Source: Nectonema munidae
Taxonomy: Eukaryota; Nematomorpha; Nectonematoida; Nectonematidae
Assembly: GCA_030549495.1 (NCBI GenBank)
Contig: JAUIRK010000925.1
Span: forward strand, 248,001-312,000
Reading direction: 5' to 3'
DNA length: 64,000 bases
The translations under genes were made by a program, and so were the position numbers. A model generated the notes under the pieces. That model ran no database searches. It saw nothing but the letters and a program-made list of their open reading frames with translations, and was not told where the DNA came from. Below are positions 11,421 through 24,450 of this stretch, in pieces (positions within the stretch are counted from its first letter, which is position 1; each line of letters opens with the position of its first letter).

Positions 11421-13650
11421 TAAGTTCCAGCCAAAACGTTTGACATTTTTAGTTATATAGCATTTAAATTTTCATCTCCAACAAAAACATCTAATTCAAA
11501 CGAAATTTATTTTGGAAGTTCTGATTTAAAAAAAAATTATTTACGTCTTCCCCATCGCTTATATAACCGATATACGAGACAACGAACAAATAGATATGTT
11601 TATTGTTGCATTCAGTAGCTAAATCATCTCTTAGAAAAACTAAACCTTCTTTTGCGCTATTTTTATTGAAATACTGAAGTGATCAGTAAAAATTAAGAAT
11701 AAATTGAAACAGAAACAAACAAGAGATAAAATACTAATCTTTGTAAAAATCAATTAAATCTCAAGATACAGTGTAAAGGGAAGAAGATTTTGTTTCATTT
11801 CATTTTACGCATAAATCAAATTGAATCACAAACAAAAATAAGTTCCTGTATATTTTAAGCAAAACCACAAGTGGAACATAAAAATAAAAAGAAATTGGAA
11901 TAAAATCACAAAAATTTGATTTGTGATTTTTTTGATGTTTGAACAAAAGTTTTGTTTTATAGAGAATTACCATTTTGATTTCAAAAGATTTCTTTAATAC
12001 TTTTTATTTTACAAAAAAATTAATACCTCAAAAGTTGACAAATAAATCAATGTTAAACAATAAATATATATTCAAATTCTCTATCAAGCTTTACATCGCA
12101 AATTTTACATAAACTGTCAGCCAAATATCTCAATTTTAAATTCAATTAAAATTTGTGAAAAAAACTACCAAATTGATAGATCAATGTGTCTTTAGCCTTC
12201 ATTGATTTCTTTTAGGGCGTTAATATATGTGTGAACAGAATGATGTTTGACTTTTATTCTTATTGAAACGACTTTTTAGTTTTGCATTGTTTTTAGTCAG
12301 GTAGTGTGGACGAAACCCATTTAAAATTTAGAGCTAATTAATACTAAATTTTCAGAAAACATTGCAAAAACTTGGTTTATTCTTTCAAAACAGTGCGAAT
12401 GCCTGCTAAAAAATTTCAAATCCACGAAAAATACTTCAAATGAAAAGTACTTTCCATAAATTCTTTAAAATGAGATACATTTCACATTTTTGCTTAAAAA
12501 GTCATACACTAAGATTACCGGGGCGAGGGGGGGGGGATCTGTCGCAAAGGACTCACATGTTGTAAGAATGACTCCATCACATGTACTCCAATAAAATCTA
12601 ATATTCTCAGAGTATTTTGAGTATAATATTTTTCTATCTTCCAAGCAAGCTATTGAGTATAAAATAATTTCACAATTATAAAAATTATTTTCGCATTCAT
12701 TTGCAATCGATCAAGCAACACTTTAGGAAACGTGTACATAACACATTTTTATCTGGTTATAACAAAGTGTGTTCGACTACCAATTCTTACTTATGAAATA
12801 AATAGATATCGATATATATATATCAATATGTATGTAAAATATTTTTTGAAAATTTTTATTTTAAGTATATTTTTTAAGTATTTTACGATTTACACATTTA
12901 AATATATAATAAGGCTAAGTTTGAGAGTTTTCCGGAGGTCATGCACTAGATATATATTTTTTTTATATAATAATGTTTACTCATTTTATTATCTTATTTA
13001 TACTGCATGTGTGAATTTTGAGTCAAATGTTGTAACTTATAAATATCTGCCATATACAAGATTAATGTTTAATGTTACCTACACCTGTTTCAATATATTT
13101 TTTTTTTGTTGTAATCTGTTACATAGTCTTAATAAATGACTTCTTCACCTTAAAATATGTTTCATACAAAGCATTTTTGAGTATTCTATCCGTTACACTT
13201 TATCAATGTTTCTTTCATTTTTCTTAAACTTTTAAATATTTAATGTACTCCATCGTTTTACATTTCTATTTCTTCTGTCCATACCTTTTTGAAGAATCTT
13301 ACATACTTTGCGCCAAATTTTGTCCATATCCATTGTTATAATCCATAGTTATCTCTCACTTTACGCAAAGCTTCTACAATCTCAATGGATCTTCCTCTAC
13401 TCCCTTTTCCATCTCCATCAACTGAAAAGATATGAGTAAAAGAAACGCACAACTTTTTTACATGTATAAAATTTTTTATAAAAAAAAACTTTTCTATACT
13501 TTCAATTATAATATATTTTCTAATTTTTTATAAAGGTTATTTTGTTATATATTGGAGAAATTGTACTTTTTAGTTTAATAACTAAAAATCGTTAATTCCT
13601 TGTTTCTTCGAATATATTTTGAGTATGTATAGGAATTTTTAGCCAACCTA
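11421..13650. other. Intergenic, no gene seen
   Basis: This is AT-rich sequence with scattered short ORFs of low complexity. The longest (12732-13139, plus) is rich in Tyr, Phe and Ile, as expected from random AT-rich DNA. A G-run (about 12522-12537) is the only local peculiarity. Confidence 0.6.
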
Positions 13651-13653
13651 ATT

Positions 13654-13770
13654 CAGCGAATGGCACTAGTGGTTGAAGTCCAGGTTTTGATTCGGTTATC
13701 CCGGCTTCGAATCTCAATCCTGGCACCCAAATCATGTAACCACCATTCAAGAATCCTTGACTTCTGCCTT
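13654..13770 (+). repeat. tRNA-derived SINE, family 2, copy 1
   Basis: The sequence GAATGGCACTAGTGGTTGAA supplies an A-box-like TGGCACTAGTGG and is followed about 35 nt later by the B-box-like GGCTTCGAATC. A second copy is at 52487-52580. It ends in an A-rich tail near 13775. Confidence 0.65.
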
Positions 13771-14059
13771 TTAAAAAAACTTAAAAAATATTCCTTTGAG
13801 CAAAACACATTTCAAAATCTCTAGTGATATCTATACAAAACTTTCAAAATGTTGAATCTTCGTGTTTTTTCTTTTTTTACTATAAGACGAATGGCATAAC
13901 AAGAAACTCTAGTGAGCAAGAGTTGATGTAGTGAATTTTCTAATTTTGCCTCACTTCAAATTGTAATTGTTAGCATTGAGGTGTAACTTTTTTTTTATAT
14001 ACAATTTTAATTTTTTACATTATATAATCATTATTGATTCAATAAATCCTTCTCTTTTT

Positions 14060-14340
14060 TTCCCAAAAATTTTTAAGGAAATTTTTACTCCTTAAAAAAA
14101 AATATTTCCCCAAATTTTAAAAAATTAAAAAAAAAAAAAAAAAACTCCAAAATTCCCCACTCTTTTTTTTTTTTTTGGTGAAGAAAAGAAGGTTTTTTAA
14201 AAAAAGGGATTTTTATTAGGAAAAAAAAAAAAAATTAAAATTTTAAAAAAAAAAAAAAAAAAAAATAATAAAAATAATTTTTTTTAGGTGGAAATTTATT
14301 TTTTTTTTTTCCCCTCCCAAAAATTTTAAAAAAAAAAAAA

Positions 14341-14406
<66 letters not shown>

Positions 14407-14418
14407 AAAAAAAAAAAG
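14060..14418. repeat. Homopolymer tract, probable assembly artefact
   Basis: About 360 bp consist almost wholly of long A and T runs with smeared short words (AAATTTTT, CCCCAAAT, a run of about 50 A). The pattern is unlike the surrounding DNA and looks like low-quality read ends or gap filling rather than a natural repeat. The 62-aa ORF inside it is poly-Phe and meaningless. Confidence 0.6.
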
Positions 14419-14419
14419 C

Positions 14420-16805
14420 TCAAATTTGCATTATTATATCAATGAAGTGGAAATCAATGAAAAAAATATTTTAAATATTCATTATAAGACTTAACTTTTT
14501 AAATCAAGAAAAGCAATATGGAAAATCTACTTACAGTCCAAACAAGTCTTTTAAAAGATATAGAATTGAGAAAAAATTCAAAATTATTTATTGGGGGTGG
14601 CTTTTTTTATTTCATATATTAAAGAATAAAAAATTTATTTTTATAAGAATAATATGATATTTTTAAAATAAAAGTAGATAGATATATTCTTTATCTGTTC
14701 AAGAATTCATTCATTTTTGCATTTGTTTGATTTATTTGAAATATTTTTGTTCCCAGATATTTCATCATAAATTTGGTTGTCAAGTGGTTATTCGATTTAA
14801 AGTAATTTGTATAATCAATTCATTTGCAGTAAAACTTTGTAATATATTTTGATTTTTAATTAGAATAATGTGATTAGAGTGAGTCTTTTTTTAAAAGTAT
14901 TATATTTGATAATATCAGAGATGAAAGATAATTTGAACTCATATTTTGCTCTCTAGGCTTATTAATTATTATACCTTATTATAGGATGCAAAAAAAAAGA
15001 TAAATTTATACAGATACAAGTTTAACTGTACACTTATAAAATAGTTTTAGAAAAAATGATCTTTTTGTTAGATCACCGAAAAAAATTTACATTTTGTAAG
15101 AGGAAGAGAGATGGAAATCACTGAAGTATGTTTATTAGGAAAAGTGAACAAATCATCATAATCTCACTTTATTGTAACTTTATTTGTCTTTCAGAATTTC
15201 AATCAAGCATTCAATCCAACAAAAAATAGCAAAATAAAGCTTTAAAATTTATAGAAAAAAATAACACTCTTTACACATGTACGCGCAATATTATCAATGT
15301 TACAAGTTTAAAATGTCTATTTTACAAACGTTTACTCACAATTTTGAAAGAGATCAAAGATAACTCACGGAATTTCAATAAATACATCTTACATCTCGGT
15401 AGTCAGAGCAAAATATTTAAAGCTCAAAAAAACTTCAAACACGTCGAATCGAAACTTGTCACTTTAACACAAAATTATTTAGACTTTTTAATAAAAGTTA
15501 TTGAAATCTAGAGATCAGTCTTAATTAAAAAAACTTAGATATTTCTCTAGCATTTTGATTAAAACTATATTCAATTGAGGTGAATTTTTGAAATTATTTA
15601 ACAAGTATATCTCAAATACATTTGCAATTTGCATGTGTTTTTTTATTTGTGTAAAAAAACATATAATTTTCATTCCTTATCTCAGTAATATTAAGTTTCT
15701 TGCCAAAATATCGAAATGTTTTTCCAGTGGTAAGAGTGATATTTTGTGGAAACATAGATTCTCGTATATTCTGCCATATTTGTGATGTTCGTTTTCAAAA
15801 TAATTTGTCTAATCCTTTTCAAACTTCATTTGCAAATAGAAGCGTCTTAAATTATGCTTTTTCTGCTTTCAAATCGAAATTTGTATACTTTTTTTTTAAT
15901 TTACCCAAATTTTTAAAGAAGCCCCCCCTAAACACCCCTTTTTGGCGTGTAAAAAAACACCTCTTTTAAAAATTTTTTCCAACGAAAAAAACTCTTTTGG
16001 TGGGCTTTTGAAAAATATAGAAGTATTGAATATGGGGTATTTTCATTAATTTCAAATATCTTCATTACTTTTTTGTTTGGGGTAAAGTCGAATTATATAT
16101 TGAAATAAGATGAAAATTTTTTGGAATATTTTACAAACTACTCATAAAAAATTTGTAATTTACTATATGAAAACTAATTTTAAACATATGTCATGACAAA
16201 ATATTGTCCAGTAATTGGGTGCACACAAAATTGGTGCTGGCGAGTGTAGCCTACAAATAAAAATACTTAAAATGAAATAAGTAAAAAAGTGAATTCCTTT
16301 TCATGACTTTTCCTCAATATAGTTTATGTGTCTATTTATAATAAAAAATATATAAAGAGGGCATATGGCAACGGATTTTGCAATACAAAAGTTTTTGCCA
16401 AACGCATTAAGAAGATAAATATAAATGTATCACTATAATAGAAAAAATGCAAGTGGGGTGATTCATTTGTACTATATAATTGTATATAAAACGAAAAAAA
16501 AATCAAAATTTATTGAAAAAGTATTTTCAAATATTTTCGAACACGACTGTGTCCTTTTTCAAGAGAATAGGAGATTATATCTCTATATATTTCTTTATTT
16601 TGTTTAGGATTATTTTTCACACAGAAAAAGTAGCACTCTGTATTACACTTTACATGTATATATAATAAAAAGGCCAATTTCTATATGTGACCTCGAAATT
16701 CTTATCGTTACAGAACGATTTATATTGTTTTTATGATCGGTCTATAAAATGGGTCTTGAGCTTCAACTTATCAAAGTGCCAGCATCTTTAAATTGGAAAA
16801 CCAAA
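14420..16805. other. Intergenic, no gene seen
   Basis: This is AT-rich DNA without recognisable coding sequence. Around 15885-15985 runs of A, T and C (AGCCCCCCCTAAACACCCC) again resemble poor-quality read sequence. Confidence 0.5.
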
Positions 16806-17092
16806 TTCTGATCAATTCTTTTTAGGTGGTGTGACTTTGTTTAAAGTTCATGAGCACAATGACATGGGGTTAATAATCGACTCAAAGCTGAATTTTAATT
16901 TCCATGTTTCAAAAGTTGTGAAAAAGGCATACTCAACGATACATATGTTGAAAAATACTTTTGTAATATCAAACAGTGAACTTGCTGTACACCTTTTCAA
17001 GTCCTTGGTAAGTTCAATTCTTGAATATGCAAATGTGATTTATGGGAATATCTTTAGAAGATATCACAAATTTTTTTGAGATTCAGCGTCAA
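16806..17092 (+). mobile_element. LINE reverse-transcriptase C-terminal fragment
   Basis: One open stretch encodes VTLFKVHEHNDMGLIIDSKL, then NFNFHVSKVVKKA and LVSSILEYANVIYGN. This is the segment after the catalytic domain of jockey/CR1-type non-LTR reverse transcriptases (pattern LGVxxDSKLxFxxHI ... SLVRPxLEYAxxxW). Only this piece remains; the catalytic FADD box is not present upstream. Confidence 0.8.
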
Positions 17093-17229
17093 AAATTCAA
17101 GGACTAATTACAAGTTCAGTATATTTGACTTTTCATGTATACATTTGTATGTTCTTAGATCTAAATTTTTGAATTCATGTTTTCAATTTTTCATTAAAAA
17201 ATAGAAATCGATACTTTTATCAAAACCTG

Positions 17230-18445
17230 GGAAAAAATTTTGTTTTTTCAAGTTCTTTTTTTTTTTTATTGGCAATCATTTGGAAGTCATTTTATATATG
17301 CTGCTTACATCTAAAAAATTCTCTCCAAAAATATTCATTCAAATTTTACATAAAATTAATGTTTTATACTAAAATGTTGGTTTTATTTATGAACTCAGTT
17401 TTTCCATTTAAAGTATGAAAATGTCTGGCAGTGTCAATCAAATCTGCCGTTTATGTCTGAAAATTGTCTAGAAAAAGATTCTCCCAAATTTTACAAGAAA
17501 TATAAGTTTTTGTAGAAAATAACCATGCTCGTTTCATTTCTGGACTCAGTTTTCTAAAGTTTGCAAATATCTAAAAGCGTCAATCAAATCTGTCGTTTAG
17601 GTCTAGAAAAATATTTTCGGAATTTAAGATAAAATATTTCTTTTTATAATAAATCGACCTTGGTGGTTTTATTTCGGGACTCAGTTTTTGCAATTCGGGT
17701 TTATAAATCTCTAAAGGTAAAAATCAAATTATTTATGTATGTCTGAAAATTAGCAAAAAATATTCATACATATTTAAAAATATATTTTTTTTTCTACTAC
17801 ATCGACAATGCTGATTTTATTTCTGGACTCAGTTTTCACAATTAGAGTTTAAGAACGTGTGCAATTAATTACCAATCAAATAAGCTATTTTAGAAATCTA
17901 AATGTGCATGTTTTTGATCAGAATAATTATAAGATTGAATTTATATTAAATAAATTTTTTTTTAATGAATTCAGCTTTTGTACCGATTTATTATACTAAA
18001 CAATCATTGAAATAGAAATAATTCAAAACGAAAATCCCATGTATTTATAGAATTTTTACTTCATGCTTACAAAATTTATAACTATAATTTTATTGATAAA
18101 AATAAACTACTTGATTGAAAATCGCCAGTCAAAAATTTGATTAGGGGTAAAATTCTCACCAAAAATATCTTTTCATTTTTGCACTCCATTTTGGCTAATA
18201 CAGATTATCTGGAAGCAACATTTGACTAAAAATAAGTTTTTTCCAAAAATCACTTTTGTCAACTTTTCTCGGAAGATAGTACAAATATGATTTTTTTTTA
18301 TATATTTTGGCAAAATTTTCTTCAATCATGTTTAGTATGAAATATTTATTTAGAAAAACAAAAACATTATATAATTTTTTGAAGATGTGTATAAGAGAAG
18401 GACGCGAGCTGAAAACAAATTTAAGAGAGAACGTGTGATCAAAAG
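17230..18445 (+). repeat. Repeat family P, copy 1
   Basis: About five diverged tandem units of 140-165 bp each hold ATTTCTGGACTCAGTTTT and GTCAATCAAATCTGCCG-like words. They are followed by a unique tail with ATAAGAGAAGGACGCGAGC and GAGAACGTGTGATCAAAAG. The same units and tail occur at 24455-27377 (TIR-bounded) and 59960-60930. No TIRs are seen here. Confidence 0.75.
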
Positions 18446-21290
18446 AAAAATTATAATAGTAACTTCTGGAGTCCGATTTTAAATGGCCATCGTCTTAACG
18501 AAAAGCTTCATAGTTTTAAAAAAGATGTAAATACATTGATCAGTTGTGGCATACGGTAAAGTTACGCTTTGAAATTACGGCACGATACGATAGTTTTTTT
18601 TAACAAAATTACCTACGAAAAAAACTGAATTACTGTAAGAAGTTTGGTACAATTTCAATTTTTATTTTTTATAGAACTTTTTTGAATTTACGTTTACGAG
18701 ACGTGCACAGACATGTGAAGACATTTCACACGAACATACGTGATTCGCACTAAACTAATTAATTATACACTTCCTTCTTTTGAAGCATAAATATGTACAC
18801 TTATTTTCAAGAAGAGTATGTGTCGGTCTCACATCCACATCCGCTGATTGATTACACTGGTCAACAAAAAATAATTTTATATGGTGAAATTTGATTTAAT
18901 TTTTAAAATACAAAAATAATTTTATTCAGGTCTTTGTTTCTCGGCTAAACATGATTAAATTAATAGTTTGTAAGATTTTATAAAAAAAAACTAAGTATAA
19001 ACCTAGTATCACAAAATAAACTGGTCAACAATGTATAAGAAACAAATTTAAGTTTTGTCAGCTATCATTAGAGAAACAGCGCTTCAAAACTGGGTTCGAT
19101 CTCTTTGATAGCCTGATGGAACCACTCGCCAAAGGTTTTCAGGAAAGCCATCCAACAAATCACCATGCAAAAATGCACTTTAATGATCATAAATTTTCAC
19201 CAAGAAAATGCATACGATAACATCAAATTTTCTACAAGACTTTTATAGTTTTCATTTTTGTGATTAGCAAGGAAATTTTTTACAATGTCTGACAAAGCTG
19301 TCCCAGATGGAGTAGCAAATTCTGACACTGTTTTCAAAAAATTACTATCTTTCAAAAGTGTAAGTATTCGTGGTCCATCAAAGATTGCAGGTTTAAGTTT
19401 AACAATTATCGAACCTGAAAAAAGATGAAATATGTATTTGAAACGATACTAGGACAAATCCTCCAGAGAAAAAAATCTTTGATGACAAAACTCTGCATGG
19501 ACAAAATACACCGGTACAAATTTAAAGTTTTTTTCACATTAGCAATTTGATTGTTAAAAAAATATTAGTGCACTGATTCGCTTATCTTATTATTTTTCAT
19601 TGCTTACATAGTTCTAAATATAAATATAATTTACATTCGTTATGCATATTCCAGTTAGCTTAACTGAATATTACTGACATGTCAATAGTATTGCGTTCAT
19701 TCATTAAATCATCGCATTGGCTGTTTTCTTCCCCGATATCCCACATAGGACTTAATCCCCAGTCTTAGATCTTCAGAATGTGTCACCTATATGTACTCCT
19801 ATTTTTTTTAAATAATCAAATTACTACTATAACTTTTTGCATATATTTTCAAGAAGGAATGACTTTCAGAGCAGTTTGTCGTAGGAGCGATTTTGTCCTC
19901 TAGGCAATTTTGTCCTGATACCATTTGGAAGAGTCTTCATTTTTTATCAAAAGCTTGTAAAGGAGGAAAAACTATTTTATCTTGGACAACTAATGGTTCT
20001 TCAATTACGTGCACAATTTGCTTCTTGTTACAAGACAAAGAAATTTGTTATGATAAACTCTATCTCTAATATCCGAAATGCAAAGGAAGCCTGCATACTT
20101 ATACTTACTATAGTTATAATTGTAAATCAACACAGAGTACGCAATTATTCTCATATGTATTTTATTCAAAATTAACTTTATTTTTCTTTAAGAGTTGTAG
20201 ATTTGCAGCCAAGAGGTACCGAAACACATTTTCTTCCATTATGTAAGAAAACTCACATTATCTATCTATCTATGAGAAGACGCCATTCTTCTGAGTTTTC
20301 CATTCAAGATCACTACAAAATAACAAATTTTTTTCCCTTATAAAAAAAGAACGAAATTTTTTATTTCTATTCTAAAGTTATAAGAACATTATTTTGAAGA
20401 GATTTTTTCTTTCAATAGGGAAGGTACTAAAGCTTAATTTTTAGGAAAGTTAAAATTTCGAATCAAATCGTTTAGTTCCATTTGAGGTAAAGTTACTTTT
20501 AAATAATTTTGATTTTAAATGTCATCTTCAGATGATGAGTCTTTGAAATTTTGGTCAAAATAAATGTGAGGCAAAACATTGAATACAGGAGTTCTTTGTT
20601 ATGCGGAAGTGGTGTGGTAGAGCTGAATTGAGATTTGGATAAAATAGGGTTTGTCGATTCTTTACCTTATTGAAACTATACCTGATATACTAAAAATAAA
20701 CTTATTTAGCAGTAGTGGGCAAATGCATCTCTCGGAGCTGCATGCGGATATTTGCTCAATCCAATGTGGCTCTTATGATTAAACTATTTTTGAGTGTGTG
20801 TACTGTGCACATACCGTATTAACCGATAGGAAAAGCTTTTTTAACTAGATTCCTCCCAAATGGAAGTTATCTTGACAGGAAAATAGAAATTTTTTGTTAA
20901 TTTGGTATTTATGACCTTTTATGTTTTTTCTATAAAAGGTTAAGGGTTAGGGTAAAAACACTTTTTAACGAGGTATAGGTGAATGTTATCATTACCGGTT
21001 ACTCTCAAGTCAGTGTTAAAAGAACTTTTTTTTGAACAAACAATATATTTCTGAATTTGTTATTGTAATTGGGATAAATGAGTTGGATGAAAAAGATAAA
21101 ATGATTGCAGAAAGAATGAAAGCGTTCACCAACTGAGTCAATATTAAATATTGCTTGGCGATATTTATATTACAGCATTACGTTTCGAAATTTCGATACG
21201 TCTTCTAAGTTTCGGATATTTTTTATTCCGAAACAATTTTACATCTCGAAAAGGAAATTAAATTTAAAAATACGAAATTTCTTATCGTAT
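18446..21290. other. Intergenic, mostly unexplained
   Basis: Apart from the repeat-protein remnant at about 19060-19420 and short ACTGGTCAACA words at 18858 and 19020, nothing is recognisable. A 60-aa ORF at 19993-20175 shows no known feature. The GTCGTAGGAGCGATTTTGTCC motif near 19880 resembles the AGGACAAAAT inverted-repeat family noted elsewhere. Confidence 0.5.
19060..19420 (-). mobile_element. Remnant of a repeat-borne protein
   Basis: On the minus strand there are short matches to a multicopy arthropod protein family of unknown function: KPAIFDGPRILTLLKDSNF, then NFLANHKNENYKSLVENL, then a motif like GERFHQDI (here GEWFHQAI). It is an old broken copy. I cannot name the element family. 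Confidence 0.45.
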
Positions 21291-21990
21291 TGTAACGTAG
21301 GCCATCATTTATCTGGACTAAATGAAAGATCTACCTTGTTCCAATGAACTAGTGATTGCTGTAATGATCCAATATTAAGTGCTTCAAAAAATATTTTGAC
21401 AGTGAAATAGAAGTTCCCCCTTTGTGAATGAAAAATCTTTAAACCGTTAGCTTATCAGCTAAGGGCGTGAGTAAGGTTGGTTGGGTACTTTAGATATCTC
21501 AAGTTCTTAGGTTCGATCCACCATCAAGCCTAATTTCTCATAGTTCGATAAAAGCGGCGCATTTGTGCCTTCTCGATGAAAACACTCCACGGTACCTTTA
21601 CCTTATCAGCTAAGATTACAATTATCATTTCACTAAGATCGATACAAAATCTGAAAATATTTTGATTTATCAATACTGTCACACATGCAAATATGTGAAG
21701 ATTTAGTCACTGTCAAAATAATTTTATAATTTGAATTGAATTTGACCATCTTTTTCCTTTGGCTTGAAAGAACGAGACTCATCGACAACTTTTTGTAATT
21801 GAACAATGAACATTATGAACGATTTATCTCGTAGATTGGATAAAGTCCGTTATGAATAAAACTTTTAAAAAAGGTTTTTTCCAACACAGTTTGCATAAAA
21901 TTCATTTCTGATGAAAGTAGAGCTTCCAAGAAAAGTTCATCATAAAATGAGATAGCAAAATTACATACTGCATAGAGCAGGGATTCAAAG
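21291..21990 (+). repeat. Repeat family P, copy 2, split by a SINE
   Basis: After removal of the SINE at 21464-21601 this matches 26030-26540 inside the TIR-bounded element. Shared words include GAAGTTCC, CTTATCA-CTA-GATTACAATTA, TATGTGA-GATTTAGTCACT and CATCTTTTTCCTTT. The first 100 bp (AAATGAAAGATCTACC, CAATGAACTAG) also match 60730-60800. Confidence 0.75.
21464..21601 (+). repeat. tRNA-derived SINE, family 1, copy 2, with 13-bp TSD
   Basis: The 138-bp element starts GGCGTGAGTAAGGTTGG, carries the B box AGGTTCGATCCACC and ends GGTACCTTTAC. It is flanked by a perfect 13-bp duplication CTTATCAGCTAAG (21451-21463 and 21602-21614). The homologous site at about 26089-26101 is empty (CTTATCATCTAGG), proving insertion into repeat family P. 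Confidence 0.9.
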
Positions 21991-22899
21991 CGTTTTTAAA
22001 ATAAAGAAGCCACATTTTTCATTGTTGATTGAACGAAGGGCAACACAGAAAATTTGAACATAAATTTCAACAGGAAGAAAAAGTTTTATACACTCATGTC
22101 TTTTTTGATTATCGGTATTGCATTCAAAAGAAGAATTTTTTTTCATGATTATCTCGTTATCTATTCCAATTTAGTTCTATTTTGTCCTTTTGAAATTTTG
22201 TCTTTCAATTTTTTTAACTTTCAGTTTTATATTTGTTATATTATATTACTTTGAATAAACTTTTTGATTACTTACACGATGAAATTTTTTATATTTTTTT
22301 GCAAAATAATTATATAATATAACAAATGAAAAACCAAAATTTAAAAAAAGTTAAAAGAAACTTTTTTCCAATAGAAAAAGATTGACAGACAAACACTTTT
22401 ATTTATCACTCATCATTTGATCACACGACACTTCATCACCAATGCTTTATATCATTCGACTTTAATTGAAACTTTTTTATCCCAAAACCTAAAATCAAAA
22501 CATCCAAAAACCGATAAAGAATAGATTTTGACCCTTTTGATTTTTAACTGTTTTGGTTTTGGCCATTTTTATTTTAGCTGTTTTGGTTTTTGACCAGGAG
22601 CCCCTATATTTGGCAAAAAGGGAGTTCATGGTGTTAGCTCGTATACAACGACTGTCTATTTTTGCTCAAAGGTAGGTGATTAACGTAATAAGAGAAGTTA
22701 TTCTGAAGGAGGTCCTATGAAAAGAGGCGCCAAGTGAAGAGGAACACAAATAAAAATGGCGCCAAAAGTTTAGCATGAGGATGGAAAAAATGAGAAAAGA
22801 GTTCTTATGTAAACAACACCACATTCTCGGCTCCACTTCCATCAAAAGAGACACAGAGAGAGAGAGAGAGAGAGAGAGAAAGTGAGACACGCACCATTT
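21991..22899. other. Intergenic with (AG)n microsatellite
   Basis: This stretch contains a GTTTTGG-rich imperfect duplication (about 22540-22590) and a clean AG dinucleotide run at about 22855-22879. Nothing coding is recognised. Confidence 0.5.
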
Positions 22900-23640
22900 T
22901 GAAAGGGAGTGGATTTATCGTGTGTTGACAAGAAAAACTTAATTAGCATTTTTGCATAATTTATTAACAGCCCAAATTATTCCTGGCTCCATTTCTGACA
23001 ACAGGTAATGCATATTACTCCCATCACACAACCCTGATGCTAGGAAGCCTACTTTTCTGGCATCTGAGTTGCCAGGTTTATATGATATCATTAGCATGGT
23101 GCGCTTGAAGTACTATGTCATTTAAGAGTAAATAGAGAATTCGCATTTACTCGCCAATAGATGAGATTAGTATGGTAATGAGTGCGAGGTGAAAACGAAA
23201 TTGCATCCGCGTTTATTTCTACGCAGTGTTAATTTTATTCTATGGCCGCTGGCTCAGACTCTCCCTCAAAACTAACAAACGCACTGCTCTCATTGAAAAA
23301 CACGAGTAATGGCCCGTTTAGAATACCAAGTATTGAGAGGAGGCATCCAAGCAACGAGACCTGCCTCAGAAAGTAGTTTGTGCAGGCTTCTGCTATTTCT
23401 AGCATTGCATTTCCATTACCATTATTATATTGTATCAGTGACGCAATCTAACATCTCTTAATTAAAAAGTGAATGATTGGGAGGAAGGGATGAACTCGTG
23501 CGATGAAAAGAGCTGGAGTCTCTAATCCAGTGACAAGATGGAGGATGAGGCGGAGAGGATGACGAAAAGAAGCGTCCGTGTCAATCTTCTTCAGCGTCAA
23601 GGAGTGAAAGCTTGGCATCTCACTCTGTTATCATCTCCAA
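22900..23640. promoter_or_regulatory. G+C-richer non-coding island, candidate enhancer
   Basis: About 740 bp are clearly less AT-rich than the flanks, non-repetitive, and have stops in all frames. They contain dense homeodomain/POU-like words: CTTAATTAGC, TTTTTGCATAATTTATTAA, ATATCATTAGC, CTTAATTAAAAAG. Balanced composition with no coding potential in an otherwise decayed AT-rich intergenic region suggests constraint. It lies 17 kb upstream of the TLX start and 9 kb downstream of the M13 stop. An untranslated RNA exon is the main alternative. Confidence 0.35.
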
Positions 23641-24450
23641 CTCAAGAGTATATATATAGATATAATTAAAATTTGCTGTTTTATGATAAATTTAATTTTA
23701 CAAATTCTTTTCCCGAAAGACCAAGAACATTAATTGTCAAAGATTTCACAACTCATCACCATTTTCATATAACATTAAAAAAAATAAATAAAAAGAAATA
23801 TCTCTCTTTTTCTAACTCACTCAAACACACGACAATCTCGCGTTTTGATGATGATAATGTTCACATCCTGCTCGTATCACTAATGACAATCATATTACTG
23901 CTAATAACAATGGAAGTCTTGTAGCTTGCTCAACCATTGCTACTATCACTTTCATCATTATCATCATTATTATTATTATTATTTTATCGCCATCAATATC
24001 ATTATGGTTATCGTGAAGTATTGATTGTGCTTTATTGAAAAAGCTGATTCGTGTAAACGCCATTCAATTCCAAGTGTGTTACACTTTCTATACTCGCCAC
24101 AACATGATTTCAAAGGAAGCTAAACATTCATCAGAAGAGATCTCTCCTTTGTTATCGATCCTTTGGTCCAAGCAATGACCCAAGCAATGAAAATCATTTC
24201 CTTCAAATATATAAATTTCGGCTGACGACTATTTACCAAAATTCGCATCCTCAAAATTCTGATTGACCCACATTTTTGAAAACAAATCGTGCGTGCATAT
24301 CTTTTTCAATGAGCATTTTTAAAACTTAAGCACACGATTTCCGTTATATAATACTGGAGAAATTGGAAAGAAAATAATATTGAATAAAAATCTGTAGTAC
24401 TTGATCATTTAGATAAAAGAACGAATTGAAAAAATACTTTGGCTGAGCTT
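23641..24450. other. Intergenic, trinucleotide-rich
   Basis: A degenerate ATT/ATC trinucleotide tract (about 23930-24005) is present; otherwise AT-rich sequence with no recognised gene. Confidence 0.5.

Noticed and set aside
12732-13139. 135-aa plus-strand ORF
   Set aside because: Rich in Tyr, Phe and Ile with no domain, no splice context and no composition change; expected from random AT-rich DNA.
14235-14423. 62-aa ORF of almost pure Phe
   Set aside because: It is a poly-A/T tract read as codons.
20936-20965. Telomere-like AAGGGTTAGGG words
   Set aside because: Only two imperfect units; not a telomeric array.
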